Source: Dyadobacter chenwenxiniae
GTDB taxonomy: Bacteria > Bacteroidota > Bacteroidia > Cytophagales > Spirosomataceae
Direction of reading: 5' to 3'
DNA: 64,000 bases
Assembly: GCF_022869785.1 (NCBI RefSeq)
Contig: NZ_CP094997.1
Location: 4,278,001-4,342,000, forward strand
The position numbers were made by a program, and so were the translations under genes. Numbering within the stretch: the stretch's first letter is position 1; every line of letters starts with the position of its first letter. Shown one piece after another: positions 1 through 8,772 of this stretch. The notes beneath the pieces are model-generated. The model saw only the letters and a program-made list of their open reading frames with translations. It was not told the DNA's origin and made no database searches.

Positions 1-249
1 TATGCCGCATATTATTTCGAAAACCGGCAAAAAGCCGTGCTGCCATTTGTATTGGCGGCCGAAAAAGCGCGAGAAGTGGGGCTGGGCCTAAATGCAGGGC
101 ACGATCTTAGCCTGGATAATCTGCATTTTCTGAAACAAAGCATTCCCTGGATGGATGAAGTTTCCATCGGTCATGCTTTGATTTCAGATGCGCTTTATTT
201 GGGATTGGAAAATACGATCCAAATGTATCTGCGAGAATTGGAGTTGTAG
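1..249 (+). CDS. pdxJ: Pyridoxine 5'-phosphate synthase PdxJ, C-terminal part
   Basis: The reading frame is open from base 1 and ends at the TAG at 247-249; the 5' part lies outside the window. The visible 82 residues match the end of PdxJ, which condenses 1-deoxy-D-xylulose 5-phosphate with 3-amino-2-oxopropyl phosphate in the last step of DXP-dependent vitamin B6 synthesis in the cytoplasm. Diagnostic stretches are the glycine-rich LGLNAGHDLSLDNL segment and the EVSIGHALISDAL segment, which form phosphate-binding loops at the C-terminal end of the TIM barrel. No internal start is needed; a GTG at 37 is simply an internal valine. A long hairpin follows 2 bases after the stop. Confidence 0.93.
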   Translation, partial: YAAYYFENRQKAVLPFVLAAEKAREVGLGLNAGHDLSLDNLHFLKQSIPWMDEVSIGHALISDALYLGLENTIQMYLRELEL

Positions 250-251
250 CT

Positions 252-318
252 GGCGTTGGAAGACTTGAAGACTTGCTAAGTCTCCAAGACTTAGCAAGTC
301 TTCAAGTCTTCCAACGCC
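252..318. repeat. Long perfect inverted repeat (32-bp arms) after pdxJ
   Basis: The left arm at 252-283 is an exact reverse complement of 287-318, with a 3-base loop CCA. It lies between the convergent ends of pdxJ and the Gfo/Idh gene, so it can act as a bidirectional RNA hairpin. It has no T tract. The core AAGTCTTCAAGTCTT is itself made of repeated AAGTCTT units, and a shorter relative lies at 35066-35098, which suggests a dispersed palindromic element rather than a one-off terminator. Confidence 0.85.
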
Positions 319-321
319 GCA

Positions 322-1776
322 CTACCACCCAGTCCGATATTCTCTCTTCACAAACTGATTTGCAACGTCAAAGTTGGTGATCTTCATATTGGCGCCGTCC
401 CAGATGAGCTTTTGTCTCCCCGGAAATTCAAATCCGCCTTTTCCGTCGGCTTTGGGCTCACGGTGCAGGTAAGAACGCACGGCAAGATTTCCCATTAACA
501 CAATCTCTGTCAAAGGCCCGGACTCTTCAAATGCAGAACTTGTGTAAGCACCATGGCCTTTTTTGCAAGCTTGTACGAATTGCTGCTGATGTCCTTCCGA
601 GCCACCAGGAACCAATGCGCGTGGTTTTATATTGGGTCTGACTGTTTCAAATTTCTTTTCGGGCCATAAACGCGGATTATTCCCAAACATTTCTGCGCTC
701 AAAATTCCTTTTGTTCCCGTAAACAGCATACCGCCGTCAACGCTTCCGAAAACGGTTTTATAATCGCAGCCTTCCGGCAATTGCGGGCGCATGCCGCCGT
801 CGTACCAGGAGAAATTAATGTCCTTACCCGGCGTTTTTGAAGCGAATTTCATGTGAATGGATGCGGATGGCGGGGCAACGTCATCGAAAAATGCCTGCTC
901 GAAAAAGTCGGCATAAACAGAGCCTACGCTGCATTCCACCGAGGTTGGATAGCCCAGTTTCAATGCGCGGAACGGCACGTCGATGAAGTGGCAGCCCATA
1001 TCGCCCAATGCGCCCGTGCCAAAGTCCCAGTAACCGCGCCACCTGAACGGCATGTACGCTTCGTGGTAATCACGTTTCGGAGCAGTTCCCAGCCAAAGGT
1101 CCCAGTCCACTCCTTCCGGAACGGGCTGCGATTCGCCTTTGTCTTTGGGTGATTTTACGCCTTGCGGCCAAACCGGCCTGTCGGTCCATACTTCAATTTG
1201 ATGCACATCACCGATAATGCCGGATTGCACCAATGCTTCCGTTTGCCTGGTGCCATCGCTGCTGCTGCCCTGGTTGCCCATTTGGGTTACAACTTTATAT
1301 TTTTTGGCTGCGTTTGTAAGGTTTCGCGCTTCCCAAATATCTTTGGTTAATGGTTTTTCAATATATACATGCTTTCCCAGCTCCATAGCGGCCATTGCAA
1401 TCGGAAAATGCATGTGATCAGGCGTGGTAACAATAACGGCGTCCACGTTCCTGGCTTCCTTTTCGAGCATTTTCCGGTAATCCTTATAATAAGGTGCATT
1501 TGGAAATTGCTTGCGGTATTTTACGGCCTGGCGGTCGTCTACGTCACATAATGCGACAATGTTATCTGCGCCTTCATTATAAGCCAGCCTTATATTCGTA
1601 TCTGCTTTTCCACCGCAGCCCACAGCCGCAATGTTTAGCTTGTCGCTGGGGGCAATGTATCCTTTTCCCAAAACATGACGCGGGACAATCATGAAAGTCC
1701 CCGCTGCCAGCGCGCCGGCTTTTAAGAAGTCCCTGCGTTTAATGTCAGTTTCGCTCAGCACTTTTTGCTTTTCCAT
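322..1776 (-). CDS. Tat-exported Gfo/Idh/MocA family oxidoreductase
   Basis: A 484-residue NAD(P)-dependent sugar oxidoreductase. The N-terminus carries a twin-arginine signal (KRRDFLKAGALAAG, residues 13-26), so the folded protein is probably exported to the periplasm with its cofactor bound. The Rossmann fold follows, with GCGGKA at 53-58, and the family's catalytic EKP motif is intact at 140-142 (GKHVYIEKP). The C-terminal half is the alpha/beta dimerisation and substrate domain. The ATG at 1774-1776 gives the full Tat signal. The substrate cannot be read from sequence; exported members in Bacteroidota often act on glycosides or oxidised sugars. It stands alone, convergent with pdxJ and 74 bases from the divergent-side SCP2 gene. 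Confidence 0.9.
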   Translation of the reverse strand: MEKQKVLSETDIKRRDFLKAGALAAGTFMIVPRHVLGKGYIAPSDKLNIAAVGCGGKADTNIRLAYNEGADNIVALCDVDDRQAVKYRKQFPNAPYYKDYRKMLEKEARNVDAVIVTTPDHMHFPIAMAAMELGKHVYIEKPLTKDIWEARNLTNAAKKYKVVTQMGNQGSSSDGTRQTEALVQSGIIGDVHQIEVWTDRPVWPQGVKSPKDKGESQPVPEGVDWDLWLGTAPKRDYHEAYMPFRWRGYWDFGTGALGDMGCHFIDVPFRALKLGYPTSVECSVGSVYADFFEQAFFDDVAPPSASIHMKFASKTPGKDINFSWYDGGMRPQLPEGCDYKTVFGSVDGGMLFTGTKGILSAEMFGNNPRLWPEKKFETVRPNIKPRALVPGGSEGHQQQFVQACKKGHGAYTSSAFEESGPLTEIVLMGNLAVRSYLHREPKADGKGGFEFPGRQKLIWDGANMKITNFDVANQFVKREYRTGW

Positions 1777-1850
1777 AACATGTCATGATTTTGGTTTTGG
1801 TAAAAAAATATAACCGCCAGGAGTGAAAAGGAAGTGCTTTGGGAAGACTA

Positions 1851-2153
1851 CTATTTTCCACCAAAAGTTTCGGCGATTTTCATGGCCACACCCATATCGC
1901 CATCGATTTTAAGTTTGCCCGTCATATAAGCCATCATGGCATTCAGGTCGCCGTCGATGAGTTTAAGTGCATTTTTTGTAGAAACTTCAAACGTGCAATC
2001 TGCTTCCAGGTCATCATTCGTCACGGAATTAGGAACTGATTTGCTATCGATAAACACATTGCCTTCTTCCGTTTTGAACTTAACCGTGGCATTAAGGCCG
2101 CTGTCGGTTCCCAGGATATTTTTAACGCGATCGGTCAGAATTTGTAAGCTCAT
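1851..2153 (-). CDS. SCP2 sterol-binding domain protein
   Basis: A 100-residue protein that is a single SCP2-like domain, a small alpha/beta fold that binds lipids or acyl-CoA in a hydrophobic tunnel. The pattern of an early helix, the DLEADCTFEVS strand and the closing GKLKIDGDMGVAMKI segment is typical of the stand-alone bacterial form. There is no signal peptide, so it is cytoplasmic. The true ligand in bacteria is generally unknown. It has its own promoter (2200-2231) and no operon partner; the neighbouring membrane-protein gene is divergent. Confidence 0.85.
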   Translation of the reverse strand: MSLQILTDRVKNILGTDSGLNATVKFKTEEGNVFIDSKSVPNSVTNDDLEADCTFEVSTKNALKLIDGDLNAMMAYMTGKLKIDGDMGVAMKIAETFGGK

Positions 2154-2199
2154 AACAGTTGGTCTTTGGGTTGTTGTAATATTTTCGGACTAAAAATGA

Positions 2200-2231
2200 C
2201 AAATGTATGTTCCCTTATAAGAATATTCAAA
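2200..2231 (-). promoter_or_regulatory. Bacteroidota-type promoter for the SCP2 gene
   Basis: On the minus strand there is TTTG (2228-2231), a 20-nt spacer, and TACATTTG (2200-2207). This is an exact match to the TTTG / TAnnTTTG consensus read by the Bacteroidota primary sigma factor. It sits about 47 bases upstream of the start codon at 2153. Confidence 0.65.
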
Positions 2232-2309
2232 TGGCTTTGGTGTTTTCAGCTAAAACCACAAATTTTACATCCTTCATCAGAAAATCCTGCTGATATTATT
2301 TACTACCAA

Positions 2310-2792
2310 ATGAGTGAAACAGTAAATCGCCCTACGTTCCTTACCATATTATGTATCCTGACTTTTATGAGCTCCGTTTCTGGTCTCTGGACCCAATCGG
2401 AAAGGTTATGGAACCCTGAGATCATGGCCGATAAAACCCGCGAAACATTTGAAAGCGTGCGCGAAAACCTTGAAAATCAGGCAAGTACTGCGGATACAAA
2501 GACCATGGACAAGATGTTCGAAGCTGTAATTGAGCAAACGACGGCCGGGTCGATCAAAACCGGGGCCATCATTATGCTGATCTTCGAATCTCTCTCTTTA
2601 TTCGCGGCCTATTTAATGTGGAATCTCGACAAAAGAGGATTCTACCTATATATGGGCGGGATTGCCGTTGCATTTCTTTTACCGCTTTTTCTGATAGGTG
2701 GCTGGTTGGGGGCTATTACATCTATGGCTGGGGTCTTCTTCAGTATTTTTATGCTAATAATGTATGCTTTCAATTTGAAACACATGCAATAA
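2310..2792 (+). CDS. Small integral membrane protein, unknown function
   Basis: A 160-residue protein from the ATG at 2310 (MSETVNRP). An upstream extension from 2166 is open but has no hydrophobic logic and would overlap the SCP2 promoter region, so I reject it. It has four likely membrane helices: about residues 8-26, 80-100, 107-127 and 132-153. Between the first and second lies a hydrophilic, probably helical stretch rich in Glu, Lys and Thr. I do not recognise a family with known function. The gene precedes the PpiD-like foldase by 63 bases on the same strand, so the two may be co-transcribed, but nothing else links them. Confidence 0.8.
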   Translation: MSETVNRPTFLTILCILTFMSSVSGLWTQSERLWNPEIMADKTRETFESVRENLENQASTADTKTMDKMFEAVIEQTTAGSIKTGAIIMLIFESLSLFAAYLMWNLDKRGFYLYMGGIAVAFLLPLFLIGGWLGAITSMAGVFFSIFMLIMYAFNLKHMQ

Positions 2793-2855
2793 GCATAACC
2801 TCTTGCATTCCACGAAGAAAAGATTTTATTTTGCGGACTAATTTGAATCGAGAAA

Positions 2856-4973
2856 ATGGCTTTAATTACAAAAATCAGAGAAAAATCCGGGATCGCTGTG
2901 ACGGTTATCGCGATCAGTTTAATTCTTTTTATGGTGGGGGGCGACTTAATGGGCCCAAATTCCATGCTTGGGGGAGGAAATGACCAGACTGTTGGTGAAA
3001 TCGCCGGCAAAGAGATCAACATTAAAGACTTCCAGTCCCGCGTTGACGGCTTCCGCCAAAATTATGAAGCGCAATCGGGACGCAGTTTGAACGAAAATGA
3101 ACTGGCTTCGCTGAGAGATCAGGCGTGGAACCAGTTTGTGGTTGATATTGCCTACAAAAAAGAATTTGAAGATCTTGGACTGACTGTTACTGACCAGGAA
3201 TTGGTTGATATGGTTCAGGGTAACCACATAAGCCCATCGATTCTGCAAGCTTTTTCTGATCCTACCACTGGTAAATTTGACAAAAACGCCGTTGTTAACT
3301 ATCTGAAAAATCTTAAAACACTTCCTGTTGAGCAACAAAAATCATGGGAGAATTTTGAGAAAAGCCTTCGTGAAGAGCGCACACGTGCCAAATATGAAAA
3401 CATGCTGAAACTTTCGACTTACATTCCGAAAGCACAAGCTGAAAAAGAATATGTAGCCCAAAACAGCAAAGCAACATTGCGTTACCTGTATGTGCCCTAT
3501 TTCTCGGTTGTTGATACGACGATTAAAGTTACAGACAAGCAACTTGAAGATTATCTGGGCGCGCATCGCACCGAATATAAAGGAACCGATACACGTTCAA
3601 TCGAATACGTTACTTTCCCGGTTCAGCCTGCCAAAGACGACAGCGCTGCATTATATACTGAAATCAAAGAACTTGCGCGTGGCCTGGCCACAGCGCAGAA
3701 TGATTCAGCTTTCGCAAGCATGAATTCAGACATTCCGTTGCCGATCAATATGTCATTGGGAACCATGTCTGACCAGTTGAAAGAAGCTGTAAAAACATTT
3801 GTTCCGGGCGGCGTTTACGGTCCTTACCGCGAAGGCAACACTTATTATATCTACAAATACGGCGGAACGCGCGTTGATACGGTTGCTTCCGCAAGAGCAA
3901 GCCACATTTTGATCCGGGCTGAAAACCAATCCGATTCCGCAAAAGCGGCAGCTCGTACGAAAGCAGAAGGAATTCTTGCTCAGATTCGTGCGGGTGCCAA
4001 CTTCGAAGCATTGGCAGCAACCACAAGTGCTGATCCACAGTCTGCACAACGTGGCGGTGACCTTAACTATTTCCAGAACAATGGCCAAATGGTTAAGCCG
4101 TTTGAAGAAGCGGTTTTCTCGGCAACTGCTCCGGGCTTGATCCCGAGATTGGTAGAAAGCCAGTTTGGTTTCCACATTATCAAGGTTACCGATCCAAAAT
4201 CAAACACATTGTACCGCATTGCAGCCATCGGAAAAACGATTGCCCCAAGCCAGGCAACACGTGACGAGGCTTACAGAAAAGCGGACGAGTTTGCGAATAC
4301 GGTAAAAACAAAAACTGAATTTGATGAAGCTGTTAAGAAAAATAAAGCATTGGTAGTAGCCAACGCCAACCGCATTCCTGAATCTGCAACGAACATTAAT
4401 GCCATTCAAAATGGCCGTGATATTGTAAGATGGGCATTCAAGGATGATTCAGACATTAACGAAGTTTCTCCGGTTTTTGAAACAGAAGAACAATATATCG
4501 TAGCTGTGTTGGTTGGCAAGTCTGACGCGAAGGATGTAAAAGTTGCTGACTTCCGCGACGAATTGACAACCAAAGTGCGTAATCAGATCAAGGCGGAGCA
4601 AATCACTGCGAAGCTGAAAGGCGCAACGGGCGACCTTCCTGCAATCGCGGCTAAATATGGCGCAGGCGCATTGGTTGAAAACGCAACAGACATTTCACTT
4701 GCAACCGGTTTCTTAACCAGCGCAGGATTCGATCCGATTGCATTGGGCAAAGCATTTGGCTTGAAACCAGGTCAGAAATCAGGTGTTTTCACCGGCGAGA
4801 ATGGTGTATTCATCATGGAATTGGTTAGCAAAACGGAAGCACCAAAAGTTGCTGACTACACGCAATACAAGACGCAGCTGACGCAATCGCTGGAAAGCCG
4901 CATGTCTTATCTTGTGAACGAAGCCATCCGCGAAAACGCGAAAATCGAAGACCGCCGCGCGAAGTTCTTCTGA
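2856..4973 (+). CDS. PpiD/SurA-like peptidylprolyl isomerase, membrane anchored
   Basis: A 705-residue envelope folding factor. A single N-terminal membrane helix (about residues 12-31, after the basic LITKIREKSG) anchors it with the bulk in the periplasm, as in PpiD. A SurA-N-like helical chaperone region follows (about 40-190). A parvulin domain is clear at about 342-447: it opens with ASHILIRAE, has the QRGGDLNYF loop and closes with QFGFHIIKVTD. A second, degenerate parvulin-like half may fill the C-terminus. It should assist folding of outer-membrane and exported proteins, a heavy load in a cell with many SusC barrels. The start gives ideal positive charge before the helix. A strong terminator follows at 4994-5030. 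Confidence 0.92.
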   Translation: MALITKIREKSGIAVTVIAISLILFMVGGDLMGPNSMLGGGNDQTVGEIAGKEINIKDFQSRVDGFRQNYEAQSGRSLNENELASLRDQAWNQFVVDIAYKKEFEDLGLTVTDQELVDMVQGNHISPSILQAFSDPTTGKFDKNAVVNYLKNLKTLPVEQQKSWENFEKSLREERTRAKYENMLKLSTYIPKAQAEKEYVAQNSKATLRYLYVPYFSVVDTTIKVTDKQLEDYLGAHRTEYKGTDTRSIEYVTFPVQPAKDDSAALYTEIKELARGLATAQNDSAFASMNSDIPLPINMSLGTMSDQLKEAVKTFVPGGVYGPYREGNTYYIYKYGGTRVDTVASARASHILIRAENQSDSAKAAARTKAEGILAQIRAGANFEALAATTSADPQSAQRGGDLNYFQNNGQMVKPFEEAVFSATAPGLIPRLVESQFGFHIIKVTDPKSNTLYRIAAIGKTIAPSQATRDEAYRKADEFANTVKTKTEFDEAVKKNKALVVANANRIPESATNINAIQNGRDIVRWAFKDDSDINEVSPVFETEEQYIVAVLVGKSDAKDVKVADFRDELTTKVRNQIKAEQITAKLKGATGDLPAIAAKYGAGALVENATDISLATGFLTSAGFDPIALGKAFGLKPGQKSGVFTGENGVFIMELVSKTEAPKVADYTQYKTQLTQSLESRMSYLVNEAIRENAKIEDRRAKFF

Positions 4974-4993
4974 GCAATTCAAAATTTTTATCA

Positions 4994-5030
4994 AAAAAGA
5001 GGAGCAGAAATCATTTCTGCTCCTCTTTTT
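4994..5030 (+). terminator. Intrinsic terminator after the PpiD-like gene
   Basis: A 17-bp perfect stem (4994-5010 with 5014-5030) around a TCA loop, ending in a run of T. It lies 20 bases after the stop codon at 4973 and separates this gene from xylA. Confidence 0.9.
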
Positions 5031-5110
5031 ATTTTCACTGCAAATAATTCAGAAAAAAGTGATAGTATTGCAGCATGAAATGTCAATCTTACACTTATTA
5101 ATAAATCACA

Positions 5111-6439
5111 ATGAGCATCTTACTCGGAGAACAGGAGTATTTCAAAGGAATCGGGAAAATCGCATTTGAAGGTCCTGAAACAGACAATCCACTGGCTTAT
5201 CGCTTTTACGACGAAAACCGGATCATAGCAGGCAAAAGCATGAAGGACCACCTTCGCTTCGCTGTTGCTTACTGGCATACATTCTGTGGCTCGGGACTTG
5301 ACCCATTTGGCGGACCAACACTTTTTTATCCATGGGACAAAAAAGCAGATGCCGTTGACCGTGCAAAAGACAAGGCTGATGCTGCATTTGAATTTATCAC
5401 CAAATTAGGCGTTCCTTACTATTGCTTCCACGACCTGGACGTTGTGGATTATGACGACGACGTGAAGACAAACGAAAAGCGTTTGCAGACATTGACGGCT
5501 TATTTGGGTGAAAAGCAAAAAGAATCCGGCGTAAAATTGCTTTGGGGAACAGCTAATCTGTTCAGCCATCACCGTTATATGAACGGCGCTTCTACCAACC
5601 CTGACTTCGATGTGCTTACACATGCGGGTGCTCAGGTGAAAATGGCTTTGGATGCAACCATCGCGTTAGGCGGAGAAAATTATGTATTCTGGGGCGGTCG
5701 TGAAGGTTATATGACCTTGCTGAATACAGATATGAAGCGTGAGCAGGAGCACTTTGCACAGATGCTTAAACTTTCTGTGGCCTATGCACGTGCCAACGGT
5801 TTCAAAGGCAAGTTCTTCATTGAGCCAAAACCTTGTGAGCCTACTAAACACCAGTATGACTACGATGCAGCAACCGTTATCGGTTTCCTTCGTCAGCACG
5901 ACCTGCTGGGTGACTTTGCACTAAACCTGGAAGTGAACCATGCTACATTAGCAGGACATACATTTGAGCACGAATTGCAAGTGGCAGTGGATGCAGGAAT
6001 TTTGGGTTCTATTGATGCAAACCGTGGTGACTATCAAAATGGCTGGGATACAGACCAGTTCCCGAATGACATTGCAGAATGGACAAAAGCATTGCTGGTA
6101 ATCCTCAAAGGTGGCGGGTTGCAAGGCGGTGGTATCAACTTCGATGCAAAACGTCGTCGTAACTCCACCGACGTTGAAGACGTATTCCACGCACACATCG
6201 GCGGAATCGACACGGTTGCGAGAGCATTGATCGTTGCAGACAAAATCATCCAAAACGGTGAATACGAGAAGATCCGCACGGATCGCTACGCCAGCTTCGA
6301 CGGCGGTAAAGGTGCAGAATTCGAGAAAGGACAATTGAAACTGGAAGATCTATTTGACCTGGCTGCAAGCAAAGGCGAGCCTGCAACTATTTCTGGAAAG
6401 CAGGAATATTTGGAGAATTTGATAAATAGATTTATCTGA
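5111..6439 (+). CDS. xylA: Xylose isomerase
   Basis: A 442-residue protein of the long (class II) XylA type that interconverts D-xylose and D-xylulose, and often D-glucose and D-fructose, using two divalent metal ions in a TIM barrel. Family hallmarks are visible in order: YFKGIGKIAFEGP near the N-terminus, the catalytic-histidine segment PYYCFHDLD, the glycine-rich FWGGREGY, and the metal-binding IEPKPCEPTKHQYD. The length is normal. It has its own transcription unit: a terminator lies upstream and a large hairpin downstream. No xylulokinase or xylose transporter is in the window, although GH43 and GH-A glycosidases in block 3 could release pentoses. Confidence 0.97.
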   Translation: MSILLGEQEYFKGIGKIAFEGPETDNPLAYRFYDENRIIAGKSMKDHLRFAVAYWHTFCGSGLDPFGGPTLFYPWDKKADAVDRAKDKADAAFEFITKLGVPYYCFHDLDVVDYDDDVKTNEKRLQTLTAYLGEKQKESGVKLLWGTANLFSHHRYMNGASTNPDFDVLTHAGAQVKMALDATIALGGENYVFWGGREGYMTLLNTDMKREQEHFAQMLKLSVAYARANGFKGKFFIEPKPCEPTKHQYDYDAATVIGFLRQHDLLGDFALNLEVNHATLAGHTFEHELQVAVDAGILGSIDANRGDYQNGWDTDQFPNDIAEWTKALLVILKGGGLQGGGINFDAKRRRNSTDVEDVFHAHIGGIDTVARALIVADKIIQNGEYEKIRTDRYASFDGGKGAEFEKGQLKLEDLFDLAASKGEPATISGKQEYLENLINRFI

Positions 6440-6491
6440 TCTACTTGATGAGCCCGAGCTCACTCACTTTGCCAGCGTAAATGCTTTTATG

Positions 6492-6565
6492 CTTGTCAGC
6501 CTGAGCGGAGACGAAGGCGCGCTACTCCTTGGTAACGTGCCTTCGTCTCCGCTCAGGCTGACAAG
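6492..6565. repeat. Large inverted repeat between convergent genes
   Basis: A 27-bp perfect stem (6492-6518 with 6539-6565), extended inward by a G:T wobble and two more pairs, with a loop of about 14 bases. The arm contains CTGAGCGGAGACGAAGG. It lies in the gap between the ends of xylA and the coiled-coil lipoprotein gene and could stop transcription from both sides or stabilise both 3' ends. There is no T tract, so it is more like a dispersed palindromic element than a classic terminator. Confidence 0.8.
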
Positions 6566-6595
6566 TGTTTGGGCGCTCAGCTGACAAGCAACGTC

Positions 6596-7096
6596 TTACT
6601 CCTCACTCAACTCCTTATTAATAGCGACAATCCGTTGCTGGACTTCTTTCTGCACAGTTTCGAGGCGTTTATCTTCCATGGGTTTTGCCATTTCCAGAAT
6701 GTTTGCCTGTAATAGATCACGTTCTTTGATCGCTTTATCCATTTTGGCCGTCAGACGTTTTTTTGCATCTCCATCGGCAGATTTTATCTTATCGTTAAGC
6801 TTCGCTACGCGCTCCTGTAATTTCGTTTCTTCTTTTTTCAGTGAGGCCAAATATTCCTGCTGCTTTTCGTTGAGCTTCTGGTTCGCCTCCAGCAGATCTT
6901 CTTTTACATCGGCCATGTCGGTTGTATCCGAAGTGTTTGCAACTTCCTGACTGGCTTCGTCGGCGGTTTCCAGTGCTTTCTCTTCTGCGTTTGCTAATTC
7001 TTTTCTGTCTTTGTCTGCGCCTGAGTTACAACCAACGAGCAAAGCACCCGCGGCGATCGCGAAATTTGCAAAAACAATTCTGATTATCTTCTTCAT
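6596..7096 (-). CDS. Coiled-coil lipoprotein, unknown function
   Basis: A 166-residue protein with a lipoprotein signal peptide whose lipobox LVGC places the modified cysteine at residue 23. The mature part is almost entirely charged and helical, rich in Lys, Glu, Ala and Gln (KLNEKQQEYLASLKKEE, then KDKAIKERD-like repeats), and should form one or two long coiled coils. This fits a periplasmic or outer-membrane-anchored structural lipoprotein. I do not recognise a named family. It follows the SusD-1 gene on the same strand but a hairpin at 7156-7181 separates them, so it is probably not part of that import system. Confidence 0.8.
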   Translation of the reverse strand: MKKIIRIVFANFAIAAGALLVGCNSGADKDRKELANAEEKALETADEASQEVANTSDTTDMADVKEDLLEANQKLNEKQQEYLASLKKEETKLQERVAKLNDKIKSADGDAKKRLTAKMDKAIKERDLLQANILEMAKPMEDKRLETVQKEVQQRIVAINKELSEE

Positions 7097-7155
7097 ATTA
7101 GATCAAGTTTGGTGATGATAGTCGGAACGGGTAAAATACAATGCCAGCAACAAAG

Positions 7156-7181
7156 AAGCCGCTGAAAATTTCCAGCGGCTT
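7156..7181 (-). terminator. Hairpin terminator after susD block 1
   Basis: A 9-bp GC-rich stem (AAGCCGCTG, 7156-7164, with 7173-7181) and an 8-base loop. On the minus strand it is followed by CTTTGTTG, a weak T tract. It lies 59 bases beyond the SusD stop and before the lipoprotein gene. Confidence 0.6.
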
Positions 7182-7239
7182 ACGTATTTAGTATGCTTAA
7201 CTATTTACCTAAATGCTTTAATTCTCAGGTCCTCACTGC

Positions 7240-8745
7240 TCAATATCCGTTGTTCTGACGCAGATTCGTGTTGTTACGGATTTCAGCAGTTGGGATAGGG
7301 AACAGCAATTCCCTTTCTGTTACGGTTGGTCCATAAGTGAATTTGTGACCCACATAGTTTTCAAACGTCTTGGTTTTTACGTTGAATGCTTTCCGCAATC
7401 TAACCATATCAAACCACGTGATGTTCTCAAAGCACAGCTCGTGCCAACGTTCCTTCCAGATCGCCTCACGTAATTTATCTTTTGCCAAACCGGCTAATAC
7501 AGGCAATTGTGCCCGTGTCCTTATCGCATTTACTGCCTCTAAAACTTTTGCAGACGGGCCACTTGCTTCGTTGGCGGCTTCGGCATATGTCAGTAAAACG
7601 TCAGCATACCGGATTACCGGCCAGTTGAGGTCACTGTTTGCAGTGCTGGTTTGCGCTACGTTATCAAAATGTTTGTAGATAAAATAGCCACCCAAATCCA
7701 CGGCTTTTGTCCGGTCGGCTTCATTGGTAAATTTGGTAAAGAAAAATTGCTTTTCCTTGGCGCGCAAATCAGCCGCATCGTACGACTGCACAAAATCCGA
7801 AGTCGAGTAAATCCCGCCCGTTTCATCCGAATACTGTGAGATATTCTTGTTGTAAGGAATGATAGAAACTTGCCAGTTGGAGGGAATGAGCTGCGTGCGG
7901 AACTGGATCATGAAAATGTTTTCGTCCACATTCTTTTTAGCAGGATCATGCAAGTCATTATAGGAAGCAAATAATTTGAACTGCTTCGAATCGATCACCT
8001 CGGCAGCTTTCGTAGCGGCCAACTGATAATGTGAGGCCCCTTTTTGCAATGGAAACCCTGCCATAGTAAGATAAACCTGCGAAAGCAGCGATTTCACCGC
8101 ACCCATGCTCACTTTGCCTGAAACATCAGTCCAAGGCAAACCGGATGCTTCTGCAACCTTTAAATCCTCCACGATCAGGTTATACACATCCTCTGCTGGC
8201 GCGGCGGTTGGCTTCAATTGATCGGATGTAAGATCCACGGGCTTGGTCACCAGCGGAATGTTGCCAAACATGCGCACCAAATTGAAATAATAAAAAGCTC
8301 TCAGGAAACTTGCTTCACCAACGAGCATTTTCGCCTCCGCAGTATTGATAGCCGGGATATTGGGTATTTTTTCGATAGAAAGGTTGGCGTTGGCAATGCC
8401 CCTGTAATAGGCAGCCCAATAAGTCTGGCTGTATCCGTTATCAGAAGTATTCCTCAAATCTTTGACAAAATAGCTGTTGACAGCCTGCCCAAGATCCGTT
8501 CCGGCCAGTCCGGTTGCAAATTCGGTCATCATCCACGCACCTCCGCCAAATCCGCTTGCAAGCGGCTCCCGCAAACTTGCATAAATGGAATTGACTGCAC
8601 TACGGCCTTGTGCAGGAGTAGTAAAATAGCTGTCGGTTGTGAAATTGCTGGGATCCGATTCGTCCAGAAAATCATTGCAACCAGTGGCCCAAAACATACT
8701 CACCACAGTGGTGAACAGTGCGATTTTTTTTGATATACTATTCAT
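7240..8745 (-). CDS. SusD/RagB-family outer-membrane lipoprotein (block 1)
   Basis: A 501-residue surface lipoprotein that acts as the substrate-binding lid on the SusC-1 channel encoded just upstream. I start it at the ATG ending at 8745 (MNSISKKIAL), because the eight residues from 8769 spoil the signal peptide and reach to within 4 bases of susC. The lipobox (ATGC) gives Cys23, followed by NDFLDESDPSNFTTD, the usual SusD opening. The tetratricopeptide-like helical core and the C-terminal segment ending LRQNNGY, with the common RELLFPIPTAEI motif before it, are typical. The gap to susC is 27 bases. The substrate is not readable. Confidence 0.93.
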   Translation of the reverse strand: MNSISKKIALFTTVVSMFWATGCNDFLDESDPSNFTTDSYFTTPAQGRSAVNSIYASLREPLASGFGGGAWMMTEFATGLAGTDLGQAVNSYFVKDLRNTSDNGYSQTYWAAYYRGIANANLSIEKIPNIPAINTAEAKMLVGEASFLRAFYYFNLVRMFGNIPLVTKPVDLTSDQLKPTAAPAEDVYNLIVEDLKVAEASGLPWTDVSGKVSMGAVKSLLSQVYLTMAGFPLQKGASHYQLAATKAAEVIDSKQFKLFASYNDLHDPAKKNVDENIFMIQFRTQLIPSNWQVSIIPYNKNISQYSDETGGIYSTSDFVQSYDAADLRAKEKQFFFTKFTNEADRTKAVDLGGYFIYKHFDNVAQTSTANSDLNWPVIRYADVLLTYAEAANEASGPSAKVLEAVNAIRTRAQLPVLAGLAKDKLREAIWKERWHELCFENITWFDMVRLRKAFNVKTKTFENYVGHKFTYGPTVTERELLFPIPTAEIRNNTNLRQNNGY

Positions 8746-8772
8746 ATAATGATTCAGAATAAAGGTCAAGAT

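Noticed and set aside
2793..2855. Promoter directly upstream of the PpiD-like gene
   Set aside because: Only near matches (TATTTTG, TAATTTG) with the wrong internal spacing; co-transcription with the membrane-protein gene is as likely.
5032..5110. Promoter search upstream of xylA
   Set aside because: The best candidate, TAGTATTG, has one mismatch to TAnnTTTG and no matching -33 box.
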